From the NCBI GenBank assembly GCA_963575745.1, contig CAUYUJ010016154.1, positions 176,530 to 240,529 of the forward strand: 64,000 nucleotides of DNA, written 5' to 3'. The translations under genes and the position numbers were made by a program. Source of the DNA: Prorocentrum cordatum. Its lineage: Eukaryota; Sar; Dinophyceae; Prorocentrales; Prorocentraceae. The notes under the pieces were generated by a model that was not told the DNA's origin, did no database searches, and saw only the letters and a program-made list of their open reading frames with translations. Shown here piece after piece: positions 51,101 to 61,244 of this stretch (positions within the stretch are counted from its first letter, which is position 1; each line of letters opens with the position of its first letter).

Positions 51101-53749
51101 GCACCAGTGGTCTTTGACCAGTGGAAGCGACAGGCCCAGAACATGACCAAGTTCTTCGGGCTCGTCTTCGGACGGGAGCACGTCAAAGAGCCTCTGGACT
51201 GCCTGGAGATCCTGGCGCGGGAGTGCGAGAAGGACGACCACGCCTTCCCGCCCAAGTTCGTATATGAACTATGGGAGGAGCTGTGGTCGACCTGGTGTGA
51301 GCGCCTCCGAGAGAAGAAGCGAGGCCTCCTGCGTGTGCTGCAGACAGACAACCCCCGGAAGGAGGACCTCAAGATGGTGGCCTTCGCTCCCAAGGCGGAC
51401 GGCCGTCCGGCGTTCGTCTTCCCCAACGTCTTTGACCTAGAGTCCCCCACGGGCTACTACCAGGAGGTCGTGCGCCCTCGCCAGCAGCGCTACTTGCAGA
51501 CCGTCCTCAACGACTCGATGCACGGGGTGCGCGGCGTCCCGGGTAAGGCAGGAGAGGTCGGAGAAGGGGGCGAACCGGTTGTTGAGCTGCAGGATCAGCG
51601 GGCAGGAGCAGCGCCCAAGAGGAAGCCCAAGGCCAAGGCCCAGCCGAAGGCCACCTCAGCGCGCGCCGCCTACCCCGCTGGCAAGCGGCTGAACGCACAG
51701 GAGATCAAGCTATCCGTCCGGCACGCGCCCTGCGACAAGCAGGGCAAGCCGCTCTGCTGGGACAACTCGACCTGGATCGGCTGCAAGAAGGGCACTCAAG
51801 GGTGCTCGCATTCACACGAGCTCATCAAGGGCCTGAAGGATGTGCACTGGACCGTGCAGTGCCAGCTGCTCAGGCGAGGCGGGCTCCGCAACGCTGCCAA
51901 GATCGCTCCAGCTTCGGTCAACGGGAGGATCGCGCAGCTGCGGGCCCAAGCCAAGACAGAAGCGGACAGCAAGCGGGCAGCAGGCGCGGCGGCGACGGAG
52001 AACCAGCCGACCAAGACGGGCTGGGCACCACCCGACGAGTACGCCGAGGTTCAGTGCACCGAGCTGGAGTCCGAGCTCCGCGAGGCTGCCCAGGGACCCG
52101 ACGCCACCTGGCTGGAGGACCCGCGCGCCGACAGCCCCGCCCTGACTGGGACGAGCGTCTGCACAGACGCGGGGGCCTTGGCCCAGCAGAAGCTGCTCGC
52201 GGCTGTCCAGGAGAGCGGAGTGCTCGACCCCGTGAGCCACGCCAGTGGCTACCTACGGTCACATGTCTTGGCCCGCCTTGCCTGTGCTCGTGGGCGCGGG
52301 GAAGAGCTCTCAGTCGAGCAGGTACTCCTTGAGGCAACGCGCCACGGGGGCCCCACCTTGGCTGCCGAGGCTAGCGAGCTCCTGGACCGCATCGGGGCGA
52401 AAGCCGGCAACCTGGGGGCCGACCCAGACGTCATCATCACCCCAGTGCGGTGGAACGCGGAGAAGTCGGTGGGCCAGGGTTCCGTCACCGTGCAGGGCCA
52501 GACTTGGCATTACCTTGACTACCAGGACCAGCTGCCTCTCGATGAGTGTATCGCGAAGCGTCTGCATGTGCCCGCCGGAGTTTCGGAAGAACGCCAGTGT
52601 CTCCCACTCCATCTGGCGGCAGCCAAGCTCTGGGTGCAGCTCGAGGCACCACCTGACGCCCAGCAGGTCAAGGACCTGGCCCTCGAGATCCGCAGGGACC
52701 TCCTGGAGAAGGCGACCGACGCTGCTGCAGGCCTCGCTGACGCCCCACCCTGGATATCTCCCAGGGAGGCCGAGGTCCGGATGCACATTCACGACGCGGT
52801 GCACCGCGACCACGACAAGGATGTCAGGTGTGTCGCCCTTTTCCCGTGCGAGGCGTTGGACGAAGTGGTGCTCAGAGTCTGGCGGGCAGATCACTGGGGT
52901 CATTTGGATATTGACACAGTCCTTCCAGCGGGGGAACCCAAACAGGAGTGCCACGTGATCATCCATCGCGGGCACATGCGTGTCCTCCACCTTCCGCCCG
53001 GCGCCGAGGGCCGACGGGTGGCCGACGAGCTGATTCGCACCTGGGCCACGAGCGGGAAGGACCTCAAGGAGCTCCCCACCATGGGCTGGGAGACATACCT
53101 CGCTTCCGAGGAGGAGGGCAGCCCGGCGGTGTCCAGCAAACCCCCGCCGTGCCAACACTGCAGGGCACTTGCAGCACAGCAGCAGCAGCGTGGGAGAGCC
53201 GCCGGCGGTGCGCCCGCCGTGGTCGAGCTCCCCACCGAGGTGGCCTGCCCAGACTTTAAGGACCTGGCACCTTTGCGCTCTCGACCCGCCTTCGCATGGG
53301 GGCTCAGGACGCGGGAGATCTTCGCCGGCACAGGGCGCTGGACACAGGCCATGAAGAACGCGGGCATCGCCACCAGCGAGTCCGTCGAGTACTACGGGCA
53401 GCCTCTGCTCGGCAAGGACCCCAGGCCGCAGTTCGACATCCGCGACCCGCTAGTGCGCGAGCGCCTGTACCAAGAGTTCAGTGCGCCTCCAGGCCCAGAC
53501 GAAGCCAATGTGCTACAGTTCGCTCCTCCCTGCGTGAGCCACTGCCCCTGGCAGTTGGCGGCAGGAGGGACGAGGACCTTCGAGTGCCCAGGTGGGACAG
53601 GCGAGCGTCAAGTCGAGATCGATGGCAACGTGTTCGGGGAGTTCGCGTGCATAGGGGCAAAGCGGGGCTACGAGGCAGGACGAGAGTTTCTCATCGAGTC
53701 CCCAGCACGGGCGGCAGGTACCCCAAGCTCCGGGATCGACCCTGCATGA
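48125..53749 (+). CDS. Element 2 gag-like polyprotein with CCCH-type finger and methyltransferase-like domain
   Basis: About 1870 codons in frame with the ORF before the TGA. A probable membrane segment at about 48615-48715 (YKLLLYVISWLSCCGACIC) is followed by seven Arg. Next an acidic part and a Cys/His stretch (CLCEHHKQIYKVLRYGEKC). Long Ala/Pro-rich linkers follow. At about 51000-51350 is a helical part that may be the capsid (FDQWKRQAQNMTKFFGLVFG). At 51709-51822 is a CCCH-type finger (PLCWDNSTWIGCKKG then GCSHSHE). From 53299 begins a C5-methyltransferase-like domain: EIFAGTGRWTQAM (motif I) and FAPPCVSHC (Pro-Cys of motif IV). A frameshift at about 53712-53720 ends it early. Gag role is inferred from position. 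Confidence 0.65.
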   Translation, partial: TCGLVLACCPCPRRKTPGEAKIDKLVPPAAPPLTDVVWHGPAVGADPTTDWYRKSIKEGRGSKRGQNDLLIKVDYRVARLKLNMKSPERINRQGLWVEYDSVKGASDKGFRRELEQRDPRWLHLCRSAGCTGRKGRENELHCKEYAALDNEAIVDPGDYSKFTPCRIFVWLWRWLGLTYKLLLYVISWLSCCGACICRRRRRRRKTGDAEPGAQGSVARLLDQESESEVDVEDNPCEAVKVGLMIKGKMRPLAPEGCRDAARGEPTVLLVEDGRASDLKPSSEGNATACLCEHHKQIYKVLRYGEKCSQVTCFREAVGMASGVPLCLQHLGGDAAKAINDTSTGGRFFAGLRRRTQRSPAPRSRAPERAAAAPARSRTPERSTPAVPAPEAPTSPGDPVPAPVGPPRMLFEAPPVPKFPKSPTPPPMPLGQHFIVRARVQWPEGAQWMIFRGRAADAAAASTVAEYLDGAMALEVEDPTGTVIRFLVKPDGVIRAPAPGPSERLPAGFIEEMLHHAPLGCEELGISVLATSIPEKVWHKLAAWHGLPVGGRAGPLSEARWQLLREKVASLVRWHPEGGVAPSPSFEARATEADAKLRSHWQRLDRSSSPKPPAGSARRGSRSPSAEGGRAASSEAPASGESHQEDDGGDMMACYLEEKARGSSDAAAVQSVAAGFGEEAHQVLADLIRYAQHLRQQTTEPEELARLDGHIGSWEALQQVPSRPQTPEAAPSSLQGLLKLPPERHRSQGLPAAQADSAPSIETRPPRPPAAPAPALALGLRDTGPLPAAAGLAPVVRPQAPNVGALFRYDHHISDLGLLPGLAAAPARYAAGAPEEGGGSDPFGLMQPGAPLDANTARMLHALEGVASARRGDKAAQRGTVAALGRAEELDVYLARGCGQLTVEVCDEVLGRELFYALRRTCEQNKALMLAVEAPTTVSNRIAMACASLSFGGSSLDNLAPRSASAADFPTYKTVAFDKYSAPRDTKLEPRPRAPVVFDQWKRQAQNMTKFFGLVFGREHVKEPLDCLEILARECEKDDHAFPPKFVYELWEELWSTWCERLREKKRGLLRVLQTDNPRKEDLKMVAFAPKADGRPAFVFPNVFDLESPTGYYQEVVRPRQQRYLQTVLNDSMHGVRGVPGKAGEVGEGGEPVVELQDQRAGAAPKRKPKAKAQPKATSARAAYPAGKRLNAQEIKLSVRHAPCDKQGKPLCWDNSTWIGCKKGTQGCSHSHELIKGLKDVHWTVQCQLLRRGGLRNAAKIAPASVNGRIAQLRAQAKTEADSKRAAGAAATENQPTKTGWAPPDEYAEVQCTELESELREAAQGPDATWLEDPRADSPALTGTSVCTDAGALAQQKLLAAVQESGVLDPVSHASGYLRSHVLARLACARGRGEELSVEQVLLEATRHGGPTLAAEASELLDRIGAKAGNLGADPDVIITPVRWNAEKSVGQGSVTVQGQTWHYLDYQDQLPLDECIAKRLHVPAGVSEERQCLPLHLAAAKLWVQLEAPPDAQQVKDLALEIRRDLLEKATDAAAGLADAPPWISPREAEVRMHIHDAVHRDHDKDVRCVALFPCEALDEVVLRVWRADHWGHLDIDTVLPAGEPKQECHVIIHRGHMRVLHLPPGAEGRRVADELIRTWATSGKDLKELPTMGWETYLASEEEGSPAVSSKPPPCQHCRALAAQQQQRGRAAGGAPAVVELPTEVACPDFKDLAPLRSRPAFAWGLRTREIFAGTGRWTQAMKNAGIATSESVEYYGQPLLGKDPRPQFDIRDPLVRERLYQEFSAPPGPDEANVLQFAPPCVSHCPWQLAAGGTRTFECPGGTGERQVEIDGNVFGEFACIGAKRGYEAGREFLIESPARAAGTPSSGIDPA

Positions 53750-54939
53750 GAGCTCTGGTGCACGCGGCTGGGGCCCGGGCCCTCGCCATAGACATGTGCG
53801 AGTGGGGGCTCGCACCCCCGGACGAGCCCCAGTATCGGTACCAGAAGCGAACCTGGTGGCTGGTATCACTCGGGCTCTACCCTTACGCTCTGATCTTGGC
53901 CAGGCGGTGCTCGGGCAAGAACACGCACCGCACGTTGGAGGGCGGCCTGCCGTACGACTTGACGGACGCCCAGGTGGAAGCCTACAACCTCGATACACGC
54001 ACGCGGCTCAGCAAGGCCGAGGCAAGCGAGCTGATCAACCTCAGCACCAAGTTGGGTGAGGCCAGCGGGTGCTATGGCCTTGATGAGGACGGCGTCATAG
54101 TCAGGCTGCCCCCGGACGACAAGCTGCTCCGCGTGAACCAGCTCATCGCGCGAGCCGCCCCAAACAACTTCCGCTGGGCGCGGGTGGACTTCCGCACCAA
54201 GCGGCACTACTCCGCTCTGTCCGAGAACCAGTGGGCCCTCTACTTCGGAAAGACCCCCGAGGGCGAGCTCCGACCCATCATCATCGGCACGCAAGCCCCG
54301 CCCAACCTGGAGGGTGGAGGGCGCGTCCCCAGCGGCACCCCCCAGCTCAGTGCTGCAGTGAAGGGGGAGCTGGGAAGCGCCGGCTTCGGGCTGGGGCTGC
54401 GGGGCATGCGGAGGACCCAGCACGCGGGGCAGTATGCGCCGCGGATGTGCGCTGCCTGGGCAGCCGTGCTGAAAGCAGCGGCTGCCGGCACCGCTCCCGA
54501 GAAGCTGGAACAGCAGATTGCGGCGATGGACGCCGAGGCGCGGGCTTTGGAGGATAAGTTGGAAAGCAAGGTGGCGCGGGCCGGGCGTATTGACGCCCTG
54601 GAACAAGACCCCCCTCCTTCATCACGCCCGTCAGCCTGTGCGGCAGAGGGCGCCGTGACCGAGGACGGGACCATCAGCGAGCATGGCGAGAAGTGCGGCA
54701 GCTTGAAGAGGAGCGCCATCACTAGTAAAGCAGAGGAGGATCGGAACGGGTGCAGTTGCAGCTACGACGACAGCTGGCTTGAGGCCCCCCTCGGCGTCTC
54801 GGACTGCCTACCCCGCCCGAAACTGAGAAGCTCAACGGAGGTCAGGGTTGACGAGGGCTCAAAAGGCCCCCGTAGGGGCGGTCGTTCAAAGGACGGCTCC
54901 CAGAGAGAGACGTGGCGATGGAGGACGGCGGAAGCTTAA
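53716..54939 (+). pseudogene. Element 2 first methyltransferase-like domain, C-terminal part
   Basis: Continues in another frame after the shift: RYPKLRDRPCMRAL, then AIDMCEWGLAP, YQKRTWWLVSLGLYP and LARRC. This parallels the ENP...SRVW / YDSCRFG...KPG / RRC series of element 1. After about 53950 comes a stretch with RWARVDFRTKRHYSALSENQ and a coiled part (EKLEQQIAAMDAEARALEDK), then low-similarity sequence to the stop. Role unknown. Confidence 0.5.
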
Positions 54940-55777
54940 AGGGCGAACGCCGAAGTGAGGACGAGGTGGAGGTGGGGGCCGACGGCGAGCCGATCGCGAT
55001 CGAGTGCGGTGGCGACGAGAAGCGGGGCGGCAAGCGGGGCGGCAAGCGAGGAGGCTGGAAGCGCAACAAAGCGCGCAAGCGTGAGGCGCGCGAAGCTGCC
55101 GCGCGAGGTGGAGGTGGACCTGGCGGAGGTGGTGATGGTGACGACGACGGGGGGAGAGCCCCGACGAGGATGAGGAGGAGGAGAACCGCCGCCAGAAGAA
55201 GGCGAGGGAAGCCGAGGATGAAGCATCCCGAGCCAGCCCAGTGCGAGTCTTTGTCCCGCAGAAGGGCGACCAGTGGGCGCTGCTCAAGGGGGGCCCGTTC
55301 GAGGCAGGAGAAGTCAAAGCGAAGCTGAGGGTCTCAGACGCGCTGTCCGGGTGCATCTTCGACGAGGACCAGCTGTACCTCTTCGAGTATACGGAGGACG
55401 AGGACACGGCAGGCGCACATGGGCCACCTCTCGACGACGAGGAGTCGGTGCGCCCTGGAGAGAAGCTGCTGCTGTGGGCCACGCTGAAGCCGCCGAAGGA
55501 GTGGACCAGCTGGAGCCCCCGGTGGGATCGGGATCAGCAGCCAGCACCTGGCACCACAGCCCAAGCCGGCCAGCGGAGGGTCACAGCCAGGGTTGCTGAC
55601 CGGGCTTCAGCCGCAGCGGCAGCTGCAGGATCAGGCGGGGCCGCAGCAAGCTCAGCAGCCAGCAGCAGCCGCATGCCAGCACCGACGTTCAGCGAGGTGG
55701 CCGCAGCAGCAGGAGGCGAAAGAGCGAGCTCAGTCCCACCGCCCAGCGGGGGACTTCGAGGAGCTCAGGCGCCCTGA
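54918..55777 (+). pseudogene. Element 2 charged linker ORF before RT
   Basis: From ATG 54918 a frame reads MEDGGSLKGERRSEDEVEV then Gly/Lys/Arg-rich (KRGGKRGGKRGGWKRNKARK). At a run of six G (about 55148-55153) it shifts; the next frame goes on with PDEDEEEENRRQKKAREAED and VFVPQKGDQWALLKGGPFEAGE, then LYLFEYTEDED. A further shift near 55775 joins a Gln/Ala-rich coil to the RT ORF. No domain recognised. Confidence 0.45.
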
Positions 55778-55782
55778 GACGA

Positions 55783-58161
55783 GTGGAGGAGCAGCTCGCC
55801 GAGGCCCAAGGGCGCCACGCTCGCCTAGCAGGCGAGGGCAGCGACCAGGAGCGAAGCGCCGCACGCGCAGTCGGGCAGCTGGAGGTCAGGCGCAGCGAGG
55901 TACAGGCCCGCCGCGCCGCCAGGCTCGAGCGCGAGGCGCGCCAGAAGGAGCGCGAGGACCAGAGGGCCATGAGTGCCCCCCCGAGGCACCAAAGTCCGCA
56001 GGAGTCCCCAGGAGCCCCCCCTCCACCGGAGGCTGACGAGGACCACGAGGCCACCTCCGATGAGGCAGGGCGCAGGGCCACCGAGGCACACCCGGGGGTA
56101 GCCTGCCGCGGGGGAGTCCACAAGTGCAATGCTGCGCGGCGTTTCGTGAGGAACTTCAACGACGTACGGAAGGGCGGCAAGAGCAACGACCTCCAGCACG
56201 CGGATATCTTGAACCTGAACGGGATCGGGCAGATCAGCGACGCGTTGCTCCAGGAGCACCCTGGGGCGGATCCGCTGGACACCCAGATCGGGAAGGTCCT
56301 GGCGCGCTACGTGGAGGAGCATGAAGCGCTGAAGATAAAGATGAAGAGCCTCGGCATCCCGCGGGACGAGCACGCCGGAGGAGGGATCCTGGACCCCATA
56401 TACGTCGAGACTGAGAAGACTTACGTCGAGGAGTACGAGGGCCAGGGCGCCCCCAGCGCTCGCAGCCGCAGCCGCAGTCGAGGTGCGGGGACAGCCCCCC
56501 CTGAGCGAGCGAGGTCCTCCGGAGGGGTGCAAGATGCCTCCGAGTCGTCCGCCTCTGAGACGATGGCCCCCACCGCGAGAGGCAGGCTGCGTGCGAGATC
56601 GCCGCTGGACGAGAGCCGCGGGCGCCGCACCGCCCCCGACCCAGGGGGCCCGGGGCGTAGATGCGGAGGCCCCGAGGTGCCGCCGGCGTGTGTTCGCCAG
56701 AGCGCGCACCACGAGAGTGGAGCGGGGGCACGCCAGAGCGAGCGCCCAACTGCGCCGCCGGCTGCCTCCCGCCCTGGAGCTCCTGAGGCTAAGGAGTACT
56801 TGGCTTGGTGCCTGGAGCACGCCGAGTTCGCCCCGGAGCTGGTGGAAGAGGTGACGAGCCTGGGGAATCGTCTGCCCCTCGCAGCGGGAAGCGTGGAAGC
56901 TGCCGCGGCGCGGCTCCGCGAGGAGCGGGAGCGCGTCCTCGGGAATCCGCTCGGAGGGGTGCTCGACCCCGAGTTCGGCGCGGCCCTGGAAGAGGACCAC
57001 AGGCAGTACCTCCACGAGATGGCCATCAAGGGTGTCCCCGTCCGGAGGCAGCAGCCCAGGCGGCGCACCGTGGCCAAGCCCCACGCCTCAGCACGGGACC
57101 ACGCCCTGGAGATGTACGCCAAGGCCTGGAAGGACACCTCCTACGGCGCCGTGCTCTGGGCCACCCCAGAGGCCGAGGACGCCCTGTCCGCATCGGAGCT
57201 CATCGAGAGCCCGTCCAGGCGAGTGCCCAAGATGCTGCCCGACCGCACGGTGAGCAGCGAAGGGCGCCCCATACACGACATGCGCGTCGCCAACGGGGAC
57301 TCGCCCAAGGAGCTGCACCCGCCGGCGCTTCAGCCGAAGCACGAAGCTCTCGTGCGCCTCTCCCTTTGGTGGTCAGTGCGCCACCCTGGGGTGCCGCAGG
57401 TGATAGCCAAGAGGGGCGTCTCGAGGGCCTTCAAGTGGCACTGGGTGCGCGACGAGGACGTGGCCGAGTTCGGCACCTCTCTCCCGGGCGAGGCGTTGGG
57501 CATGGCCACGCGTGTGATCATGATCCACTGCGTGATGGTCTTCGGGTGGTCGGGGTCCCCGGGCGAGTATATGGCCTTCGCCTGGAGCGCCAAGTGGGGC
57601 CACGAGCGGCGCCGGCCGCCGGACCCTGAGGTCAACGACACAGTGCGCTGGTCGTCCAAGTGGCTGATGGACGACGGCGTCCTGGTCGAGCCGCTGGTCG
57701 GCCTCAGGCCCTGGCTCAGCGCAGCCGACTGCGACGCGGGCATGAGGCGTGCCCAGGGCAGCGAGGCAATCAACGTTGACAAAATGGCGGAGGAGGGTGC
57801 CTTCCAAGCAGAACAATTGGTCTGGGGCCTCTACCTGGACGTTGACAAGCAGCGCTCGAGGCTTCCGGAGCCCAAATGCGTGAAGGCCGCCCACCTCCTG
57901 GCGATCGACGAGCTTCGCTATGGGTGCCGCCGGGTTCCCATCAAGGTCGTCCAGGAGCTGAGGGGCTCCGCGCAGTTCTGGGTGGCCACGCAGCCGGCTA
58001 TCCAGCCTGAGCTGCCAGTCATTGACCGCCTCCTCGGCGGAGGGCTCGGAGCGGCCTGGGCGGAGCCCAGAGGGAGCGCGGAGGAGGTTGCCCTCGCCTG
58101 GGACGAGTGGGATCAGACCCTCGAGCTGCTGCGGGTGATCTTCGACGCGCCCGAGGCTTGA
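55783..58161 (+). pseudogene. Reverse transcriptase (element 2)
   Basis: 792 codons. N-terminal coiled region (EEQLAEAQGRHARLAGEG; RRAARLEREARQKEREDQR), an Arg/Ser-rich part, then RT. Fingers: KMLPDRTVSSEGRPIHDMR. Motif A region: AKRGVSRAFKWHWV; the expected catalytic Asp is Gly here (codon 57415-57417). Motif B region: VFGWSGSPGEYMAFAW. Motif C: WLMDDGV with two Asp (57669-57674). Thumb: VVQELRGSAQFWVATQP. The stop at 58159 is followed in the same frame by RNase H, so RT and RNase H were probably one ORF. The Asp-to-Gly change would abolish polymerase activity if the alignment is right. Confidence 0.75.
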
Positions 58162-58706
58162 GCATCCACCTTTGAAGCAAGCTTCATTTCCTGTTTGGGG
58201 CCGCGCGAGCGCCTGGCACTACCAGGGGCCGCCGCCCGGACGAGGTGGACAGGGGGCGATGCTACCACGACGACCATCGGCAGCATAGACTAAGGGCGCG
58301 CGGTGGCCGGCAGCAAAGCGGCGCCACCCCACTACATGGCCGTGGATGCCGCCCCGCTCCTCCGCCAGCTGGAGGATGTGCTGAGCCACCCGGGGGCCGA
58401 GAAGGACTGGGCCATAGCTATCGTCGAGCTGCTCGCTTTCGTGGCCTTGGCCGCCGCAAGGGGCGACGAGTGGCAGGGCGAGCTGGTCTTCTACGTTACT
58501 GACAACATGAACGTGCGGTCGTGGATTTCCTAGAGGCGGCCCAAGCATCCACTCGCGAGGCACCTCGTCCGCCTCATTCAGCGCCTAGAGGCTTGCCACG
58601 GGTTCAGCACTACCGCACTGTACATCCGCACCTACCATAACGACATCGCGGACTGGCTGTCGCGAGAGGAAGCCAAGAAGGTCCACTCCGAGCTCCTGCG
58701 CAAGGG
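58162..58706 (+). pseudogene. RNase H (element 2), with in-frame stops
   Basis: Same frame as the RT. The four acidic positions can be seen: Asp in WTGGDATTTTIGSID (58258-58260), Glu in AIVELLAFVAL, Asp in YVTDNMNVRSW (58501-58503) and Asp in HNDIADWLSRE. It degrades the RNA strand during cDNA synthesis. Broken by TGA 58159-58161, TAA 58291-58293 and TAG 58531-58533. The last motif, NDIADWLSR, is typical of RNase H of DIRS-type elements. Confidence 0.7.
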
Positions 58707-59600
58707 GTGGACCGTATCGAACCGCCCGAGGCGTGGGGGAAGATGCTGGCGGAGGCGAAGGAGCATCTCCTGCGGTTGCCTGGGGAGGAAGGGCCCATTG
58801 CGGAGTCAGCGCTCCGTCATCGGGCGCTGAGGACCCCCGCAGCGGTACCGCGCACCCTGGCCCTCAAGGGGTGCCGAGGGCTGGAGCTCGGGAGCCCGCT
58901 GGGCACCTACGGGCGTACCTGGGAACGACTAGGTGGGGAGCTGACGACGAGCAACTCAACGGAGGTGGACTGGATCATGTGCACGCTGTCCCTGGACCCG
59001 AAGGGTTTCGAGGTCGAGAAGCTGGTGTCCGCGGTCACCCGGGCAAGGCCGCAGATCGTCGTGGTCGATGCCCCAGGCAAGCTCGACCTGACCCGCGTCG
59101 TCAAGGCGCTGCGCAAGATGGGACACCGCACGTACGACCTGGAGGTCGTCTGCCCCCACTACGGCGACATGACGGCCCGAGCTCGAAGCCTGCTCGTGGC
59201 GGGCCGAGGACCAGCAGGCGCTGGCCTGGCGAGCATGCGCGTGCCGCCGGCGCGCCGCTGTCCACACGGGGTGAAGCACGCGCTGAAGGACAAGCTCAAC
59301 GAGGGCGACCATCACTGGCTCGACGACGAGGGGAGCATCACGTGGGGGACCCAGCAGCCCGAGGTGGCTCCGACGCCATGCTGCCCAAGGGCATCGGCCA
59401 CATCAAGCTCGCCAACACGAAGCACCTAATCTGCTCGATCGACGGCCCGATCGGCACGGTTCGCTGGCCCACAGAGGGCCCGGGCGGACCGGGGGGGACG
59501 TTGGTCCACATCCCGGGGAGCAGCGACGGGCGCGTCCGAGCGCTGTCGCCCGAAGAAGTCTGGATCGTGCAGGGGGGCGACGAATCAGCTTGGGTGGAGA
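58707..59600 (+). pseudogene. Second methyltransferase-like domain (element 2)
   Basis: Two frames joined near 59365. First: GCRGLELGSPLGTYGRTWER (motif I-like), PQIVVVDAPGKLDLTRVV (where a C5-methyltransferase has Pro-Cys; here Pro-Gly), and YGDMTARARSLLVAGR, resembling motif VIII. Second: DAMLPKGIGHIKLANTKHLI, then RVRALSPEEVWIVQGG, like the RxLTPREAxRLQG motif near the end of C5-methyltransferases. It differs from the first domain at 53299, so the element carries two. Lack of the Cys argues against catalysis. Position between RNase H and YR is where DIRS/PAT elements have their methyltransferase. Confidence 0.5.
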
Positions 59601-61244
59601 GGCGGGCCCAGGGCGACTCCGAGGACACCCTGATGCGGGAGGCGGCGAGGTCCTTGCCACCAGAGACGGCTAGAGCTGTCCTGGGCGCCGTCGCAGACGC
59701 GACGCTGCAGACCACCCAGCGGGCAGGCGGCTGCCGCGACACCGCAGAGTCCGCTGCCTGGGAGACAACCCGGCGGCGGCTCAGGGATTGGGCGCAGGGC
59801 GAGCTCCGCGTGAAGGCCGAGGCCGCAGAGGACGACCGACACGCAGGAGTGTTAAGCGATGATGCTCACAAAGCGAGGCGCAAGAGCCAAGGCGTCCGCT
59901 TCAGAGCGATCGAGGAGGACCTCGTGCGGGGCCCCGAGCCCCCGCCTGACGCCAAGGAGGTGGACTTGAACGCGGTCGTCGACACACCCAAGAAGCGGCG
60001 GAAGCGGAGCCCCAACAGGGGCAAGAAGGTGGAGACCCAGAGGCTAGTCAAGCCGATCGCGCTGGGCCAAGCTCGGGCTGCCATCGCTTTACCGGACCAC
60101 CCAACCCTGGGAGGGGGAGATTACGGCAGGTGGATCGAGGAGCAGAAGCGCGAGGCGCTGATGCTGCGGCTGTCCGAGGGGACCCGCGCCGGCTATGAGA
60201 CCGGCTGGCGGCAGTGGCAGGGCTTCAGGGCAGCCCAGGGCGAGTCGCCCTGGCTTGAGGGGCGTGACCGCGAGGAGCGCCACGCCAACGAGGAAGCGCT
60301 GCTGGGGTTCGTCATCGCGCTGGCCAAGGTGCTGAAGCGCACAGAAGGCACGATCAAACAGAAAGTGTTTGCCGTGCGTTTCGCCCACATTGTAGTCGGA
60401 TGTCCTGGCCCTCTACTCCGCCGAGGCCGCCTCTGGCCCACGCTCGCCGGCCTTCGGAGAGGCCAAGGGCCGAGCGGGCGGAAGCGGCCTGTGACACCGC
60501 GCATGCTCTTGTGGCTCCACGGCTTCTTGAAGGACCAGACCGACCTCCCTGAGACGGACACCGCGGTCCTGTGGGCCGCCGTGGTAGTGGCCTTCTTCTT
60601 CATGTTGAGGGCGTCCGAGTACTTAATCCAACCTGGAAAGACATGGGGCCGAGAGCGCGCCGCGCGCGGCGTGGACATCACGGGCCGTGACAGCAACAAC
60701 CAGCCCTGCGCCTTCAAAGACGCGGTGGAGGTGGTGCTCCACATCACCTCTTCGAAGACGGATCAGTACAATGTGGGGCGTGTGAGGAACCAATGCCAGA
60801 CGGGCGCATCGCTGTGCCCGGTGGCCGCCATCCGCCAGCTGGAGCAGCACTACCCGCAGAGGCTGCGAGGCAGCGAGGAGGAGCTCCCACTCTTCCGCTG
60901 GGCGAACGGCGCGCCCATCCGCCGAGAAGAAATGCAGCACTACTTGTAGTCACTACTTGACGGTAGCAGGGCTGGCCGCCGGGCTGAGGACGGAAGAGAT
61001 CGGCTCGCGCAGCCTCCGCATAGGAGGCGCAACAGCGATGCACCACGCTGTGGACGACCTGCAGCGCGTCAAGCGCTTCGGGCGCTGGGCCTCCGACAGC
61101 TTCCACGGGTACCTGTGGGAGAGCCACGAACCCATGCGCGGCATCTCGACCAACATGGCGACAGACACGTCTGAGCTCACGGCGCCGCCGGCCCGCGCGG
61201 CCGAGAGTGAGCGCCGTGCGGGTAAGAGCCCGACCCCGCTGTGA
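59601..61244 (+). pseudogene. Tyrosine recombinase (element 2)
   Basis: A linker with a basic, nuclear-signal-like TPKKRRKRSPNRGKK precedes the N-terminal domain (SEGTRAGYETGWRQWQGF). Box A Arg in FFFMLRASEYL; Lys in ITSSKTDQYN. A stop at 60947-60949 follows a 13-bp tandem duplication (CACTACTTG at 60938 and 60951) that shifts the frame. The frame from 60957 carries SRSLRIGGATAM, FGRWASDSF and GYLWES with the likely nucleophile Tyr. Where the motif has H-x-L-R, this copy has R-S-L-R (codon 61008-61010). So the enzyme is both frameshifted and missing its His. It ends at TGA 61242-61244. Confidence 0.8.
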
